Below, in pieces: positions 40,598 to 51,519 of a DNA stretch of 64,000 nt. Position 1 is the first letter of the stretch, and each line of letters starts with the position of its first letter. The stretch lies in assembly GCA_949987705.1 (NCBI GenBank), contig OX465281.1, positions 155,510,393 through 155,574,392 of the forward strand, given 5' to 3'. Source of the stretch: Thereva unica (taxonomy: Eukaryota; Arthropoda; Insecta; Diptera; Therevidae). The position numbers and the translations under genes were made by a program. The notes beneath the pieces were generated by a model. That model saw nothing but the letters and a program-made list of their open reading frames with translations, did no database searches and was not told the DNA's origin.

Positions 40598-43500
40598 TCA
40601 GCTGCTTCTGCTTGCGGCATTTCTGTGCCTTTCTCTATTTCTTACGGCTTCTTCTTGCCTTAGCTTTCTGTGAATGGTCTTGAGGGTTGCTTCCACGTCC
40701 CTCCACATTTCCTCAGACCTCATCATATGGTCTAGGATGTTTTCGGGCGTTAGTGGCTCCTCGACCCTTTCTTCTAGTTTCGCCCTTTCCTCGGCGAATC
40801 TCGAGCAGGTAAAGAAGACGTGTTCTGCGTCTTCCTCCGTCACTGGGCACACCGGACACAACGGTGAATCATCGTGCCCGAAGCGGTGGAGGTATTTCCT
40901 ATACCCCCCGTGTCCGCTCAGGAACTGCGTGAGGTCGTAACTTACTTCCCCACGCTCCCTCGTAGCCCATATTTCCACGTTAGGGATAAGTCTGTGGGTC
41001 CAGCGACCCTTAACAGACTCGTCCCACTTCGCCTGCCATTCCCTTAAAGACTCGCAGCGCGCCATCTGCCGCCGCACCCTTCTTGGCTCCCCTCCACCAT
41101 ATTCTGGGTCATAGAGACGCATGCCCTCCCTCGCCAGAATATCTATGGGAATCATCCCAGCTATCACGCACGCCGCATCGTCGGACGTGGTCCTGTACGC
41201 GCAGCAAGCGCGAAGTGCACTTAGCCTATAAGCACCCCTCCATTTTCTGCTATTTGCAGTCCTGTTTAACGCTGCTGCCCACACTGGCGCTGCGTATAAC
41301 AGGACTGAGCTGACCACCCTCCCCAAGAGGAGGCGGCGACTCGGTCTAGGGCCCCCAACATTGGGCAGCATTCTTGCGAGTGCTGCACAAATCGCAGACG
41401 CTTTGTCTGCCGTGCCCTCCAAGTGCGCTTTGAAGTTTAGCCTCCGGTCGATCATCACTCCCAGGTACCTTAGTGCGGGCTGTGAGTGGATGATCTGTTC
41501 CCCTACTTTTATCCTTACGGATACTAACTTTCGTCGCTTGCTGATCAGCACTACTTCCGTTTTGTGCTCTGCCAGCTTCAACCCAGCGCGTTCTAGCCAC
41601 GCTTTTATTTCCCAGATCGCTTCGTTTGCATACAGTTCGATGTCATCTGGGTGTTTTCCTTCGACAACTACCCCGATATCATCTGCAAACCCGATCGCCA
41701 CTGCTTCCTTTGGAAGACGAAGCCCCAACACATCATTGTACATTGCGATCCATAGGAGAGGGCCCAGGACGGAACCTTGCGGGACACCGCATGTTGTCCC
41801 GAACACTTTAGGACCATCATCCGAATCACAATGAAGCGACCTACCCTGAAGGTAGTCGGCCACTACACGCACTAGGTACTTTGGTGTGCCTAGCTTGATC
41901 AACGCCTCAACTATTTTGCTCCACCTCGCTGAGTTGAAAGCATTTTTAACGTCGAGGGTTATCAATGCGCAGCAGTGATTTTTCTCTATGGCGGCTCTTG
42001 CTATGCCCACCACCATATTGACTGCATCAGTCGTCGACCTTGCCTTTCTGAAGCCGAATTGCTTGTCCGACAGGCCACCTACCCTTTCGACGCTAGGGAG
42101 AATCCTGTTACAGATCACCCGCTCGAAAAGTTTGCCTATACAACTAAGGAGGCATATCGGTCTGTAGGACGATGGGTCCCCTAAAGGCTTGTTCGGCTTC
42201 GGTAGGAGCACGAGTTTCTGCTGTTTCCATCGCTCAGGAAAAAACCCCTCTCTCAGGCACGCTGTGAAAACTTCAGCAAACCTGTCTGGCGCTATCGTAG
42301 CTGCTAGCTTCGCCGCTTTATTTGGTATGCCATCCATGCCTGGGGCCTTATTGATGGCTACCTTTTTTGCGGCCTCCAGGATCTCATCTGCGGTTATTGC
42401 AGGTATCTCTTCTGGGTCCACCTGGAGGGTGGGTAGATCGACCGTGCGTACGTTCTGTGGAAACAGGACGTACACAATACTCTGGAGCAGCGCGGGGCAG
42501 GTGATCGGCGGAGAGCGTTTGCCCTTAACCGCTGACATAACCATTTTATAGGCTCCACCCCAGGGGTCCGAGTCTGCTTCTCTGCACAACCTTTTGAAGT
42601 GCTCGGATTTGCTTCTAGCGATGGCCTTGTTCAGCATTTTTCTCGCTTCTTTATATCTCTGAAGGAGTTCATCGAAATCCGGACGGTTCCGGCCTCTCTG
42701 AGTTTTCCTTCTCGCCTTCAGACAGGTCCTTCGGCATTCATCGATCTCTGCATTCCACCAGAAGTTTGGTGAAAGCCTACGATTGCCGGCGCGCCGTGGC
42801 ATGGATGCGTCACATGCCCGTTTCACCGATTCTTCTATTTCCTCTGCCCCTTCCCTGGCACCTCCTGCCGACCTCGCATCATGCAGGAATACTTCCTCGA
42901 ACACCTCTGCGTCGAGTTTCTTAACGGCCCATCCTCTAGCCGTTCCGTACCTAGGATTCCTCTTTCCTATACCCTGGCCTACCTCGAAGATGATGGCTTG
43001 GTGGTCGCTGTGCGTGTACAAATCGCTCACCCGCCACTGTAGGTCCTTGGCCACTGAATCGCTCACGTAAGTGATGTCGATCACAGACGATCTCCCACCC
43101 CTTTGGAAGGTGTTTTCGCCTCCAGTGTTGACTAACACTACGTTAAGTCGCGAGAATACTTCTAGAAGTATGCGCCCTCTTGCATTCGTTTGTCGACTGC
43201 CCCATTCGACAGCCCAAGCATTAAAATCACCCGCTAGTATTACCGGGTGATGGCGACTCGCGTCGGCGGCTAACCTTTCCAGCATCGACTCGTAATCGTC
43301 TAGTGTCAGGCTTGGCGCCGCATAGCAGCTGTAGACGTGTATTCCGCCTACTTTTGCCCGCGTGAAGCCATTCTCTGGGCTTCTCATGGTATCTTCCATG
43401 GCTCGGCTCCCACACGTCCATATCGCTGACGTGTCGCTGCTATCGCTTATCCAGACGCCACTGTGCAGATTTCTATACTGCTCGCAGACGATCGCGACGT

Positions 43501-43627
43501 CGATTTTTTCTTCGAAAACTGTCTGTGCCAGCAAATCTTGTGCCGCTTGACAGTGGTTCAAGTTAATCTGTATGAACCTTATCTTCGACTTCGACTTCTT
43601 TGGACTGCTGCCCTGTACAGTGGGCAC
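40598..43627 (-). CDS. R1-like ORF2: endonuclease, reverse transcriptase, CCHC
   Basis: 1009 codons without interruption. The APE endonuclease occupies about 1-220 (IRFIQINLNHCQ, HPVILAGDFNAWAVEWGS with the catalytic Asp near 132, YTHSDHQAII). RT runs from about 470 (LLPKPNKPLGDPSSYRPICL) through GVPQGSVLGPLLW (about 614) to the catalytic GFADDIGVVVEG (about 647). Near 923 is the zinc site CPVCPVTEEDAEHVFFTC. The protein nicks target DNA and copies element RNA at the nick. It overlaps ORF1 by 49 bp in another frame. All key residues visible are present, so this copy may still supply enzyme. Confidence 0.9.
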   Translation of the reverse strand: MPTVQGSSPKKSKSKIRFIQINLNHCQAAQDLLAQTVFEEKIDVAIVCEQYRNLHSGVWISDSSDTSAIWTCGSRAMEDTMRSPENGFTRAKVGGIHVYSCYAAPSLTLDDYESMLERLAADASRHHPVILAGDFNAWAVEWGSRQTNARGRILLEVFSRLNVVLVNTGGENTFQRGGRSSVIDITYVSDSVAKDLQWRVSDLYTHSDHQAIIFEVGQGIGKRNPRYGTARGWAVKKLDAEVFEEVFLHDARSAGGAREGAEEIEESVKRACDASMPRRAGNRRLSPNFWWNAEIDECRRTCLKARRKTQRGRNRPDFDELLQRYKEARKMLNKAIARSKSEHFKRLCREADSDPWGGAYKMVMSAVKGKRSPPITCPALLQSIVYVLFPQNVRTVDLPTLQVDPEEIPAITADEILEAAKKVAINKAPGMDGIPNKAAKLAATIAPDRFAEVFTACLREGFFPERWKQQKLVLLPKPNKPLGDPSSYRPICLLSCIGKLFERVICNRILPSVERVGGLSDKQFGFRKARSTTDAVNMVVGIARAAIEKNHCCALITLDVKNAFNSARWSKIVEALIKLGTPKYLVRVVADYLQGRSLHCDSDDGPKVFGTTCGVPQGSVLGPLLWIAMYNDVLGLRLPKEAVAIGFADDIGVVVEGKHPDDIELYANEAIWEIKAWLERAGLKLAEHKTEVVLISKRRKLVSVRIKVGEQIIHSQPALRYLGVMIDRRLNFKAHLEGTADKASAICAALARMLPNVGGPRPSRRLLLGRVVSSVLLYAAPVWAAALNRTANSRKWRGAYRLSALRACCAYRTTSDDAACVIAGMIPIDILAREGMRLYDPEYGGGEPRRVRRQMARCESLREWQAKWDESVKGRWTHRLIPNVEIWATRERGEVSYDLTQFLSGHGGYRKYLHRFGHDDSPLCPVCPVTEEDAEHVFFTCSRFAEERAKLEERVEEPLTPENILDHMMRSEEMWRDVEATLKTIHRKLRQEEAVRNRERHRNAASRSS

Positions 43628-44987
43628 CTAATACTCCCCGTAGCGTGAGCGTCGTGCTCGCCCTTCCCCTTATCTCCTTTACATAGGAGGCATTTAGGGC
43701 TCTTATTGCAGTCCTTAGCAATATGTCCCCCCTCCCCGCATCTCCAGCATAGCTCCTTCATGTCCTGAGCGCTGGTGCATTTCTTAGCGATATGACCTAT
43801 CCCAAAACATTTGAAGCACTTAATTGGTGCTGTTGTCTCCCGTATCCGGCAAACAACCCAGCCGATGCGAACCTTCCCCACCTCAAGTGCCTTTTTTGCG
43901 CTAGCGACCGGAAGGCTTATTATGGCCGTCTGCGTACCACCATATGCCTTCCTTACTCTAACATCCTCTTCCTGCACCTCCGTCAGTTTCAGCTGCTCCC
44001 GCAGCGCATTGCAGACCTCTAGCTTAGTGGTAATCTCGTCCAGATCCCTGCACTCGATTAACACGCGGTTGGTACCTGCCCTAACCTCAGCCGCCTCCCC
44101 GATTGACGTCTTGATCTTTTGCTTTAGATCTTCCGTCTTTCCCTCGCCAGCTGCCAGTTCCATTAGAAGATCGCCCTTTTGGGTTCTTCTAATGCGCATG
44201 ACCCTATTCCCCAACTCCGTAAGGGAAGCATCCGTCCTGACTTTTCGTAGGATGTCCGCATACGACGTCCCACTAGTCGCTGTTATAATCAGCGCGTCAG
44301 GCCTTTCTTTTTTGTGGGACTTTCTGTCCTCTTTTTTCTTTTTCTTTCTTTTTCTTGCTTTCTTGTTCTCCACTTTAGTCCAAGCGGAGCTCTTCTTTTC
44401 TTTCTTTTCGGAGGACTCTTCTTCCATGGGTGTGCCCGCGGTTATCTTAACGGCCTCTCGCTCTTCTTGGGGTTTTCTTTCTTTATTTCCCCCTTTGTTT
44501 CTTTTTGGGGCGCTGTGGGTGGTTTGCACTTCCTCGTTGCTATCCCGTTGGCGTTTACGAGATTCCCCAGTTTTCTCGGCCGTGTGCGGGTCCTTAGCTT
44601 CCCCAACCTTCCTTTTTACGGCGCTTCTTACTTTATGAGCTTCTGGAGTTGTCTGTGTCGCTATCTCCATCTTCTCCTTAATCATCTTTATGGCCTCCTC
44701 CTTTGCCTCTAAATAATCAGCCCTGAGGTCCTTAATGTGTCCGTGGATCACATTTGATACATTGCTTCTAGAAGCAATGTAGTCCGACAGGGTCTTGATC
44801 GTTGTACCCAGCTTTGCTAGGCACCTTGGCAAGCACTCCTCCCTTTCGTTAGCGACTGCGCTAGTAGTAGCGTGGCCGCTATTTTCCCTCTTATTCTCCT
44901 CTTCGGTACTTACCAGACTTACCCTCAAAACCCCACTCGACTTACCAATCGAGCTGGTGCTGTTTGACCGCACCTTTTCCTTGGTAC
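43579..44987 (-). CDS. R1-like ORF1 (Gag-like), 5'-incomplete
   Basis: The frame is open from the (TA)n border to 43,579 with no ATG in its first part, so the true start is probably lost. It has a helical region (IKDLRADYLEAKEEAIKMIK), a long lysine-rich part (KKARKRKKKKKEDRKSHKKE), SYADILRKVRTDASLTELGN, RKAYGGTQTAIISLPVASAK, and three zinc knuckles (CFKCFGIGHIAKKC, CWRCGEGGHIAKDC, CLLC...H...RCP). Such proteins form RNPs and help target the element. TA-encoded IY repeats at its front are not real protein. Confidence 0.82.
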
Positions 44988-44988
44988 G

Positions 44989-45075
<87 letters not shown>
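44988..45075. repeat. (TA)n microsatellite
   Basis: About 88 bp of TA repeats with one ACA interruption, between the R1-like 5' end and a palindromic MITE. Confidence 0.95.
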
Positions 45076-45077
<2 letters not shown>

Positions 45078-45573
45078 CCCACCAAAAAAACATTAAAAAT
45101 GTGAATTAGAAGTTCGTGGGCGCGGAAATTATTTATTGGGACAGTTTTAAACACACTTATAACAAAAAGAAGTGATATGGATTAGTCAAGATGAATCGTT
45201 AATAGCATGAAATAATTAAACACGTGCATTTACGAACGAGTTCAAAGGAATTATACAACAATTTTAGAGCATGAATCTCAGCTGTCCTTCGAAATGTAAC
45301 AAATTTTATTAGAAACACTATAGACGAACGCGCACGCCAACTTTTTTGCGGTTGATAATACTTTATTGAGTTTTAAATAAAAATTGGCAGTTGTATAATT
45401 CCTTTGAATTCGTTCGTAAATGCACGTGTTTAATTATTTCATGCTATTAACGATTCATCTTGACTAATCCATATCACTTCTTTTTGTTATAAGTGTGTTT
45501 AAAACTGTCCCAATAAATAATCTCCGCGCCCACGAACTTCTAATTAACATTTTTAATGTTTTTTTGGTGGGAT
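45076..45573. mobile_element. Palindromic MITE, ATCCCACC termini
   Basis: 498 bp. ATCCCACCAAAAAAACATT at the left is inverted at the right end (GGTGGGAT at 45,566-45,573), and the arms match for roughly 190 bp (GAAGTTCGTGGGCGCGG, GATGAATCGTTAATAGCATG). No coding content. Confidence 0.88.
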
Positions 45574-45715
45574 ATCACTCTTTTTTGTTTTAATACATTC
45601 TAAAATAAAAAATAAATAATCTTCTGTATAAAGAAATATTATGTATTTAATTGTTCATTATATTTTTTTATTTATTTTATAAGTAGGTAATAACAAAATA
45701 ACAAAATGCAGGAAT

Positions 45716-46795
45716 TCAAATTAATATTATTGCCTTTGTAAAAAAAACGTTCGCTCCTTTCGAGTTTCTCGGCCAAGATTTTTTCTGCACTATGGAATCA
45801 TTGATCCATAACCAGCTCGATTTTTGTTTCAATATGCTGATGTAATGACCTTGTTCGAGTGTTCCTGTGTGGAATATAGCACTAATCACTTTATAATTTG
45901 AACCTCTTATATGCAATTTTGCAGAAGTGACAGCTTTGATATCGCATTGCTCAATTTCAATAAACTTTTTATTTTTCAGTTCGAATAATTTCAGTTGTAT
46001 TATGAGAACAGGTGCTACCGAAATAATTTCCGATTTACGAATCTTTTGAGTGTACCAACAATTTTTACATTGACCACTCAGGGTTTCTCGTTTTCCAAAT
46101 TCATGATCAATAAGTTGCTGAAGAGTTACAGTATCTCGTTAAGCAATCGTTACTGATAACGAAATCATTATATTTGTTTCCACAGTTGCACTTGTAAGTA
46201 TACAGTTTGGATTGAGACATGTTGTTGTACATCTTACATTATGTTCAACGATATTTCTAATATTTCCTGTCTTATTAAATAAATCACTTGACAAACGTCT
46301 TGGTGAAAATGTGTTCCATATATTTGTGTATTTAAAAAATTCTTAAGTGGCCGGACGTCTACATTTTTTTGAACTGATAAATAATTTAGCAATGTCTTGT
46401 ATAACATGTGATTTTCTGGTAATTTTAACAACTCCTTTTTTATAGTAGAACAATTAAAAATGCACTGCAGGGCTGCGTTAGCATAACACGAAGCACCATG
46501 CAAATTTGGTAGCCCCCGAACATTTCCAAAATTTACAGTGTCATTAGTAAAAGTACCTTGTATATTCGAAACCTCCGAGGTTGCATTCCACCTTTTATCA
46601 ATAACTGGCAGAGACGAGTTTTTTTAAATTTAATGTTTGGTAAATCTGGACGATATTTTTCTCTTAGCCAATTGCATTCAACTATTGCTTCAAGATTTAC
46701 TTTAACACTAGATGGATCAAAATTGATTAAATGCAAACCGTCCAAGAATGTGAGTCTGGACAATGCTACATAAACCTGTCCGGGAGCAAACTAAA
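45716..46795 (-). pseudogene. Helitron-type helicase C-terminus fused to a USP deubiquitinase domain
   Basis: Minus strand from 46,795. FAPGQVYVALSRLTFLDGLH and INFDPSSVKVNLEAIVEC are the last helicase motif and end of a PIF1-like Helitron helicase. After a shift in an A7 run near 46,622 comes RGLPNLHGASCYANAALQCI, the cysteine box of C19 ubiquitin proteases. Then follow HFHQDVCQ, and in another frame from about 46,290 a zinc group (CTTTCLNPNC and CKNC), and finally the histidine box (TGTLEQGHYISILKQKSSW, WINDSIV) ending at 45,716. A TAA at about 46,140 and two frameshifts are present. Helicase and protease are colinear with no gap, which suggests one fused protein. The helicase front is replaced by satellite DNA. 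Confidence 0.78.
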
Positions 46796-46844
46796 AGTAC
46801 TAATGATAATAAACAACATAAACCTGCATTATTGACTCAAATGT

Positions 46845-49800
46845 TTCAGTTATATCGCTTATTGTGTTGTCGTTATTCTTCCCTTTCATTTGATACCCAT
46901 GTCGAGGGGTATGTTAAGAAAATGGTAATCGAGCCTCTTCAGATGACCGCCGTGGCTCTTACGGTATATTGAGTACACTATACCGCTTATTGTGTTTTAC
47001 TTATGATTACCTTTAATTAGATACCCATGTCGATGGGCTATGTAAAAAAAATGGTTATCCGCTCTCTTGAGATAACCGCCGTGGATCTAAATATATTTTG
47101 AGTATACTAAATCGCTTATTGTTTTCTACTTATCATTCCCTTTCTTTTGATACCCATGTCGAGGGGGTTGTGAAGAAAATGGTAATGCGTCCTCTTGAGG
47201 TGGCCTCGGTGGATCTAACTAGATATTGAGTATACTATATTGCTTACTGTCTTCTACTTAAGATACGCTTTCAATTGATACCTATGTCGAGGTGGTGGTG
47301 AAGAAATGGTAGTCCGCCCTCTTGAGACGGCCGCCATGGATATAAAAACATAGCTTTTTGTATTCTACTTATCATACCCTTTCATTTGATACCCATGTCA
47401 TTGGGGTTGTGAAGAAAATGGTAATACGTCCTCTTGAGGTGGCCTCGGTGGATCTAACTATTTATTGAATATACTATATTGCTTATTGTATTCTACTTAT
47501 CATACCCTTTCATTTGATATCCATGTCGAGGGGGTTGTGAAGAAAATGGTAATCCGCCCTCTTGAGATGACCGCCATGGATCTAACCAGATATTGAGTAT
47601 ATTATATCGCTTATGGTATTCTACTTATGATACCCTTTCAATTGATACCTATGTCGAGGTGGTGGTGAAGAAATTGTAGTCCGCCCTCTCTAGACGGCCG
47701 CCATGGATATTAAGACGTAGCTTATTGTATTCTACTTATCATACCCTTTCATTTGATACCCATGTCGAGGGGGTTGTGAAGAAAATGGTAATGCGTCCTC
47801 TTGAAGTGGCTTCGGTGGATCTAACCACATATTGACTATACTATATTGCTTATTGTCTTCTACTTAAGATACCCTTTCAATTGATACCTATGTCGAGGTG
47901 GTGGTGAAGAAATGGTAGTCCGCCCTCTTGAGACGGCCGCCATGGATATAAAGACATAGCTTATTGTATTCTACTTATCATACCCTTTCATTTGATACCC
48001 ATGTCGTGGGGGTTGTGAAGAAAATGATAATACGTCCTCTTGAGGTGGCCTCGGTGGATCTAACTATTTATTGAGTATACTATATTGCTTATTGTATTCT
48101 ACTTATCATACCTTTTCATTTGATACTCATATCGAGGGGGTTGTGAAGAAAATGGTAATCCGCCCTCTTGAGATGACAGCCATGGATCTAACCAGATATT
48201 GAGTATATTATATCGCTTATGGTATTCTACTTATGATACCCTTTCAATTGATACCTATGTCGAGGTGGTGGTGAAGAAATGGTAGTCCGCCCTCTTGAGA
48301 CGGCCGCCATGGATATAAAAACATAGCTTTTTGTATTCTACTTATCATACCCTTTCATTTGATACCCATGTCATTGGGGTTGTGAAGAAAATGGTAATAC
48401 GTCCTTTTGAGGTGGCCTCGGTGGATCTAACTATTTATTGAATATACTATATTGCTTATTGTATTCTACTTATCATACCCTTTCATTTGATATCCATGTC
48501 GAGGGGGTTGTGAAGAAAATGGTAATCCGCCCTCTTGAGATGACCGCCATGGATCTAACCAGATATTGAGTATATTATATCGCTTATGGTATTCTACTTA
48601 TGATACCCTTTCAATTGATACCTATGTCGAGGTGGTGGTGAAGAAATTGTAGTCCGCCCTCTCTAGACGGCCGCCATGGATATTAAGACATAGCTTATTG
48701 TATTCTACTTATCATACCCTTTCATTTGATACCCATGTCGAGGGGGTTGTGAAGAAAATGGTAATGCGTCCTCTTGAGGTGGCCTCGATGGATCTAACCA
48801 GATATTGACTATACTAAATTGGTTATTGTCTTCTACTTAAGATACCCTTTCAATTGATACCTATGTCGAAGTGGTGGTGAAGAAATGGTAGTCCGCCCTC
48901 TTGAGACGGCCGCCATGGATATAAAGACATAGCTTATTGTATTCTACTTATCATACCCTTTCATTTGATACCCATGTCGTGGGGGTGTTGAAGAAAATGA
49001 TAATGATCCTCTTGAGGTGGCCTCGGTGGATCTAACTATTTATTGAGTATACTATATTGCTTATTGTAATCTACTTATCATACCTTTTCATTTGATACTC
49101 ATATCGAGGGGGTTGTGAAGAAAATGGTAATCCGCCCTCTTGAGATGACAGCCATGGATCTAACCAGATATTAGCTGCGTTCTTTTTACACCGAGATCCC
49201 ACTCAGATCATTAACTTACAAGCAAACCAACAACAACAACTTGATCCAAAAAAGATTTGGATCAAAATCTGTGATACAAAAATAGCTTGTGTAACAACCA
49301 TATCCAGGACACATCTCATTGGAAAATCCAGAGCTTTTATAATTTTGTTCTGTTTTCTTTAATTTTAAGGGTTGATAGCTCTGCAAAATTTCATAAATTT
49401 ATTTGGAAAAATGATTGAAAGTTGCCTTTTGTTAATTTTGGAAGTCCATTAAACATTTTTATAAATTCTTTTTAAATCAGAAATATTTTTAATAAGTTTT
49501 AGAGACTGATATAAATTGCGACAGAACATATCAAAAATCAGAACTACAACTGTAAAAAACTAAATTGCTTCCATGATCCAAGTGCGTTCTTTTATGCTCG
49601 GCTGATCTGATCTAGATCACGGTGTAAAAAGAACGCGGCTATTGAGTATATTATATCGCTTATGGTATTATACTTATGATACCCTTTCAATTGATACCTA
49701 TGTCGAGGTGGTGGTGAAGAAATGGTAGTCCGCCCTCTCTAGACGGCCGCCATGGATATTAAGACATATCTTATTGTATTCTACTTATCATACCCTTTCA

Positions 49801-50225
49801 TTTGATACCCATGTCGAGGGGGTTGTGAAGAAAATGGTAATGCGTCCTCTTGAGGTGGCCTCGGTGGATCTAACCAGATATTGACTATACTATATTGCTT
49901 ATTGTCTTCTACTTAAGATACCCTTTCAATTGATACCTATGTCGAGGTGGTGGTGAAGAAATGGTAGTCCGCCCTCTTGAGATGGCCGCCATGGATATAA
50001 AGACATAGCTTATTGTATTCTACTTATCATACCCTTTCATTTGATACCCATGTCGTGGGGGTTGTGAAGAAAATGGTAATGCGTCCTCTTGAGGTGGCCT
50101 CGGTGGATCTAACTATTTATTGAGTATACTATATTGCTTATTGTATTCTTCTTATCATACCATTTCATTGGATACCCATGTCGAGGGGGTTGTGAAGAAA
50201 ATGGTAATCCGCCTTCTTGAGACGC
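46845..50225. repeat. Satellite array, left (plus-orientation units)
   Basis: Tandem units of about 120 bp with the consensus parts TTCATTTGATACCCATGTCG, GTTGTGAAGAAAATGGTAAT and CGCCATGGAT. Three unit types (A with ACGGCCGCC, B with GTGGCCTCGG, C with ATGACCGCC) form ABC and AB blocks: the A marker recurs every 367 or 239 bp (47,327, 47,694, 47,933, 48,300, 48,667, 48,906). A MITE interrupts at 49,173. The units are inverted relative to the right array. Short frames inside are not genes. Confidence 0.93.
49173..49640. mobile_element. MITE inserted in the satellite, 3-bp target duplication
   Basis: 468 bp with ends AGCTGCGTTCTTTTTACACC and GGTGTAAAAAGAACGCGGCT (inverted, one mismatch). Neighbouring units show the empty site AGATATTGAG, so ATT is duplicated (49,170-49,172 and 49,641-49,643). 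A 3-bp duplication fits Harbinger- or CACTA-type transposition. No transposase. Confidence 0.9.
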
Positions 50226-50605
50226 GTACCATGCGTACACTTTTTGTTAATCATCGAAATGATAGGGAATACTATTTGACATAAACAGTGCTGGATTTGA
50301 CTAACTTGTAAAGAATATGCCATATTTTTAGAAATAAATTACGATTACGAACTCGGCATTCGGTATTTCAAAATTTTACTCTACATTTGTACTGTGAACT
50401 ACATGTTTTTTATAGTACCTAACGCAATCTGATACCATAGTTGCGACTAACCACTTTAAATGAATACATTTTGTTAATCATCTAATGCCATCTGGCATCA
50501 ACAGTTCGAGTAAACACTTTTCGACTAACTAGTAGCACCATCTCCTTTATTGAGCAATTGAAATAACTTAGAGCGCCATCTGACAGAATAATTTTGAGTA
50601 CCCAC
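50226..50605. other. Unassigned sequence before the gap, with CGCCATCTG-type motifs
   Basis: Contains AGCACCATCT, AATGCCATCTGG and AGCGCCATCTGAC at loose intervals and repeated TTTTGTTAATCATC. Possibly a MITE cut by the gap. No coding sequence. Confidence 0.4.
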
Positions 50606-50805
50606 NNNNNNNNNNNNNNNNNNNNNNNNNNNNNNNNNNNNNNNNNNNNNNNNNNNNNNNNNNNNNNNNNNNNNNNNNNNNNNNNNNNNNNNNNNNNNNN
50701 NNNNNNNNNNNNNNNNNNNNNNNNNNNNNNNNNNNNNNNNNNNNNNNNNNNNNNNNNNNNNNNNNNNNNNNNNNNNNNNNNNNNNNNNNNNNNNNNNNNN
50801 NNNNN
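50606..50805. other. Assembly gap, 200 N
   Basis: Exactly 200 unknown bases, probably a placeholder of unknown true size. It sits next to a palindrome and between inverted satellite arrays. Confidence 0.99.
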
Positions 50806-51109
50806 TATTGTTTGACAGCTGCGTAAATTTGAAATTTTCATTAAATGTAATGATTCAATTTAATGACAATTTTACATTTGTCAAACAATAGGTAGGCCAT
50901 GAAGCTATTGAAACTAAAATGAAGTGAAAATTCCTAAAATTACCATTTTTTTTTATTTTGCAGCTGTTTTTTTGGTTAAAGGTATAAAAAATAGCCTACG
51001 ACCTATTCTCAGACCTACCAAATATACACAAAAAATTTCATGCAAATTGGTCAACCCGTTTCGGAGGAGTACGGTAACAAACACTGTGACACGAGATTTT
51101 TATAGATAT

Positions 51110-51189
<80 letters not shown>

Positions 51190-51494
51190 ATAAAAATCTC
51201 GTGTCACAGTGTTTGTTACCGTACTCCTCCGAAACGGGTTGACCAATTTGCATGAAATTTTTTGTGTATATTTGGTAGGTCTGAGAATAGGTCGTAGGCT
51301 ATTTTTTATACCTTTAACCAAAAAAACAGCTGCAAAATAAAAAAAAATGGTAATTTTAGGAATTTTCACTTCATTTTAGTTTCAATAGCTTCATGGCCTA
51401 CCTATTGTTTGACAAATGTAAAATTGTCATTAAATTGAATCATTACATTTAATGAAAATTTCAAATTTACGCAGCTGTCAAACAATAGGTAGGC
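50806..51494. repeat. About 690-bp palindrome centred on (TA)n
   Basis: Positions 50,806-51,112 and 51,188-51,494 are reverse complements with essentially no differences, around about 75 bp of TA repeats. Landmarks are GTGTCACAGTGTTTG/CAAACACTGTGACAC. The right arm overlaps a smaller palindrome (about 51,373-51,519) with TCATTTTAGTTTCAATAGC arms and TATTGTTTGAC/GTCAAACAATA inner ends. It may be a foldback element. Confidence 0.9.
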
Positions 51495-51519
51495 CATGAC
51501 GCTATTGAAACTAAAATGA

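Noticed and set aside
44942..45093. Start of the R1-like ORF1 within the TA repeats
   Set aside because: The ATG upstream lies beyond the microsatellite in another element; the IY-rich front is not part of the protein.
46845..50225. CRISPR-like regular repeats
   Set aside because: The units are directly adjacent satellite monomers of about 120 bp without unique spacers, in an animal genome.
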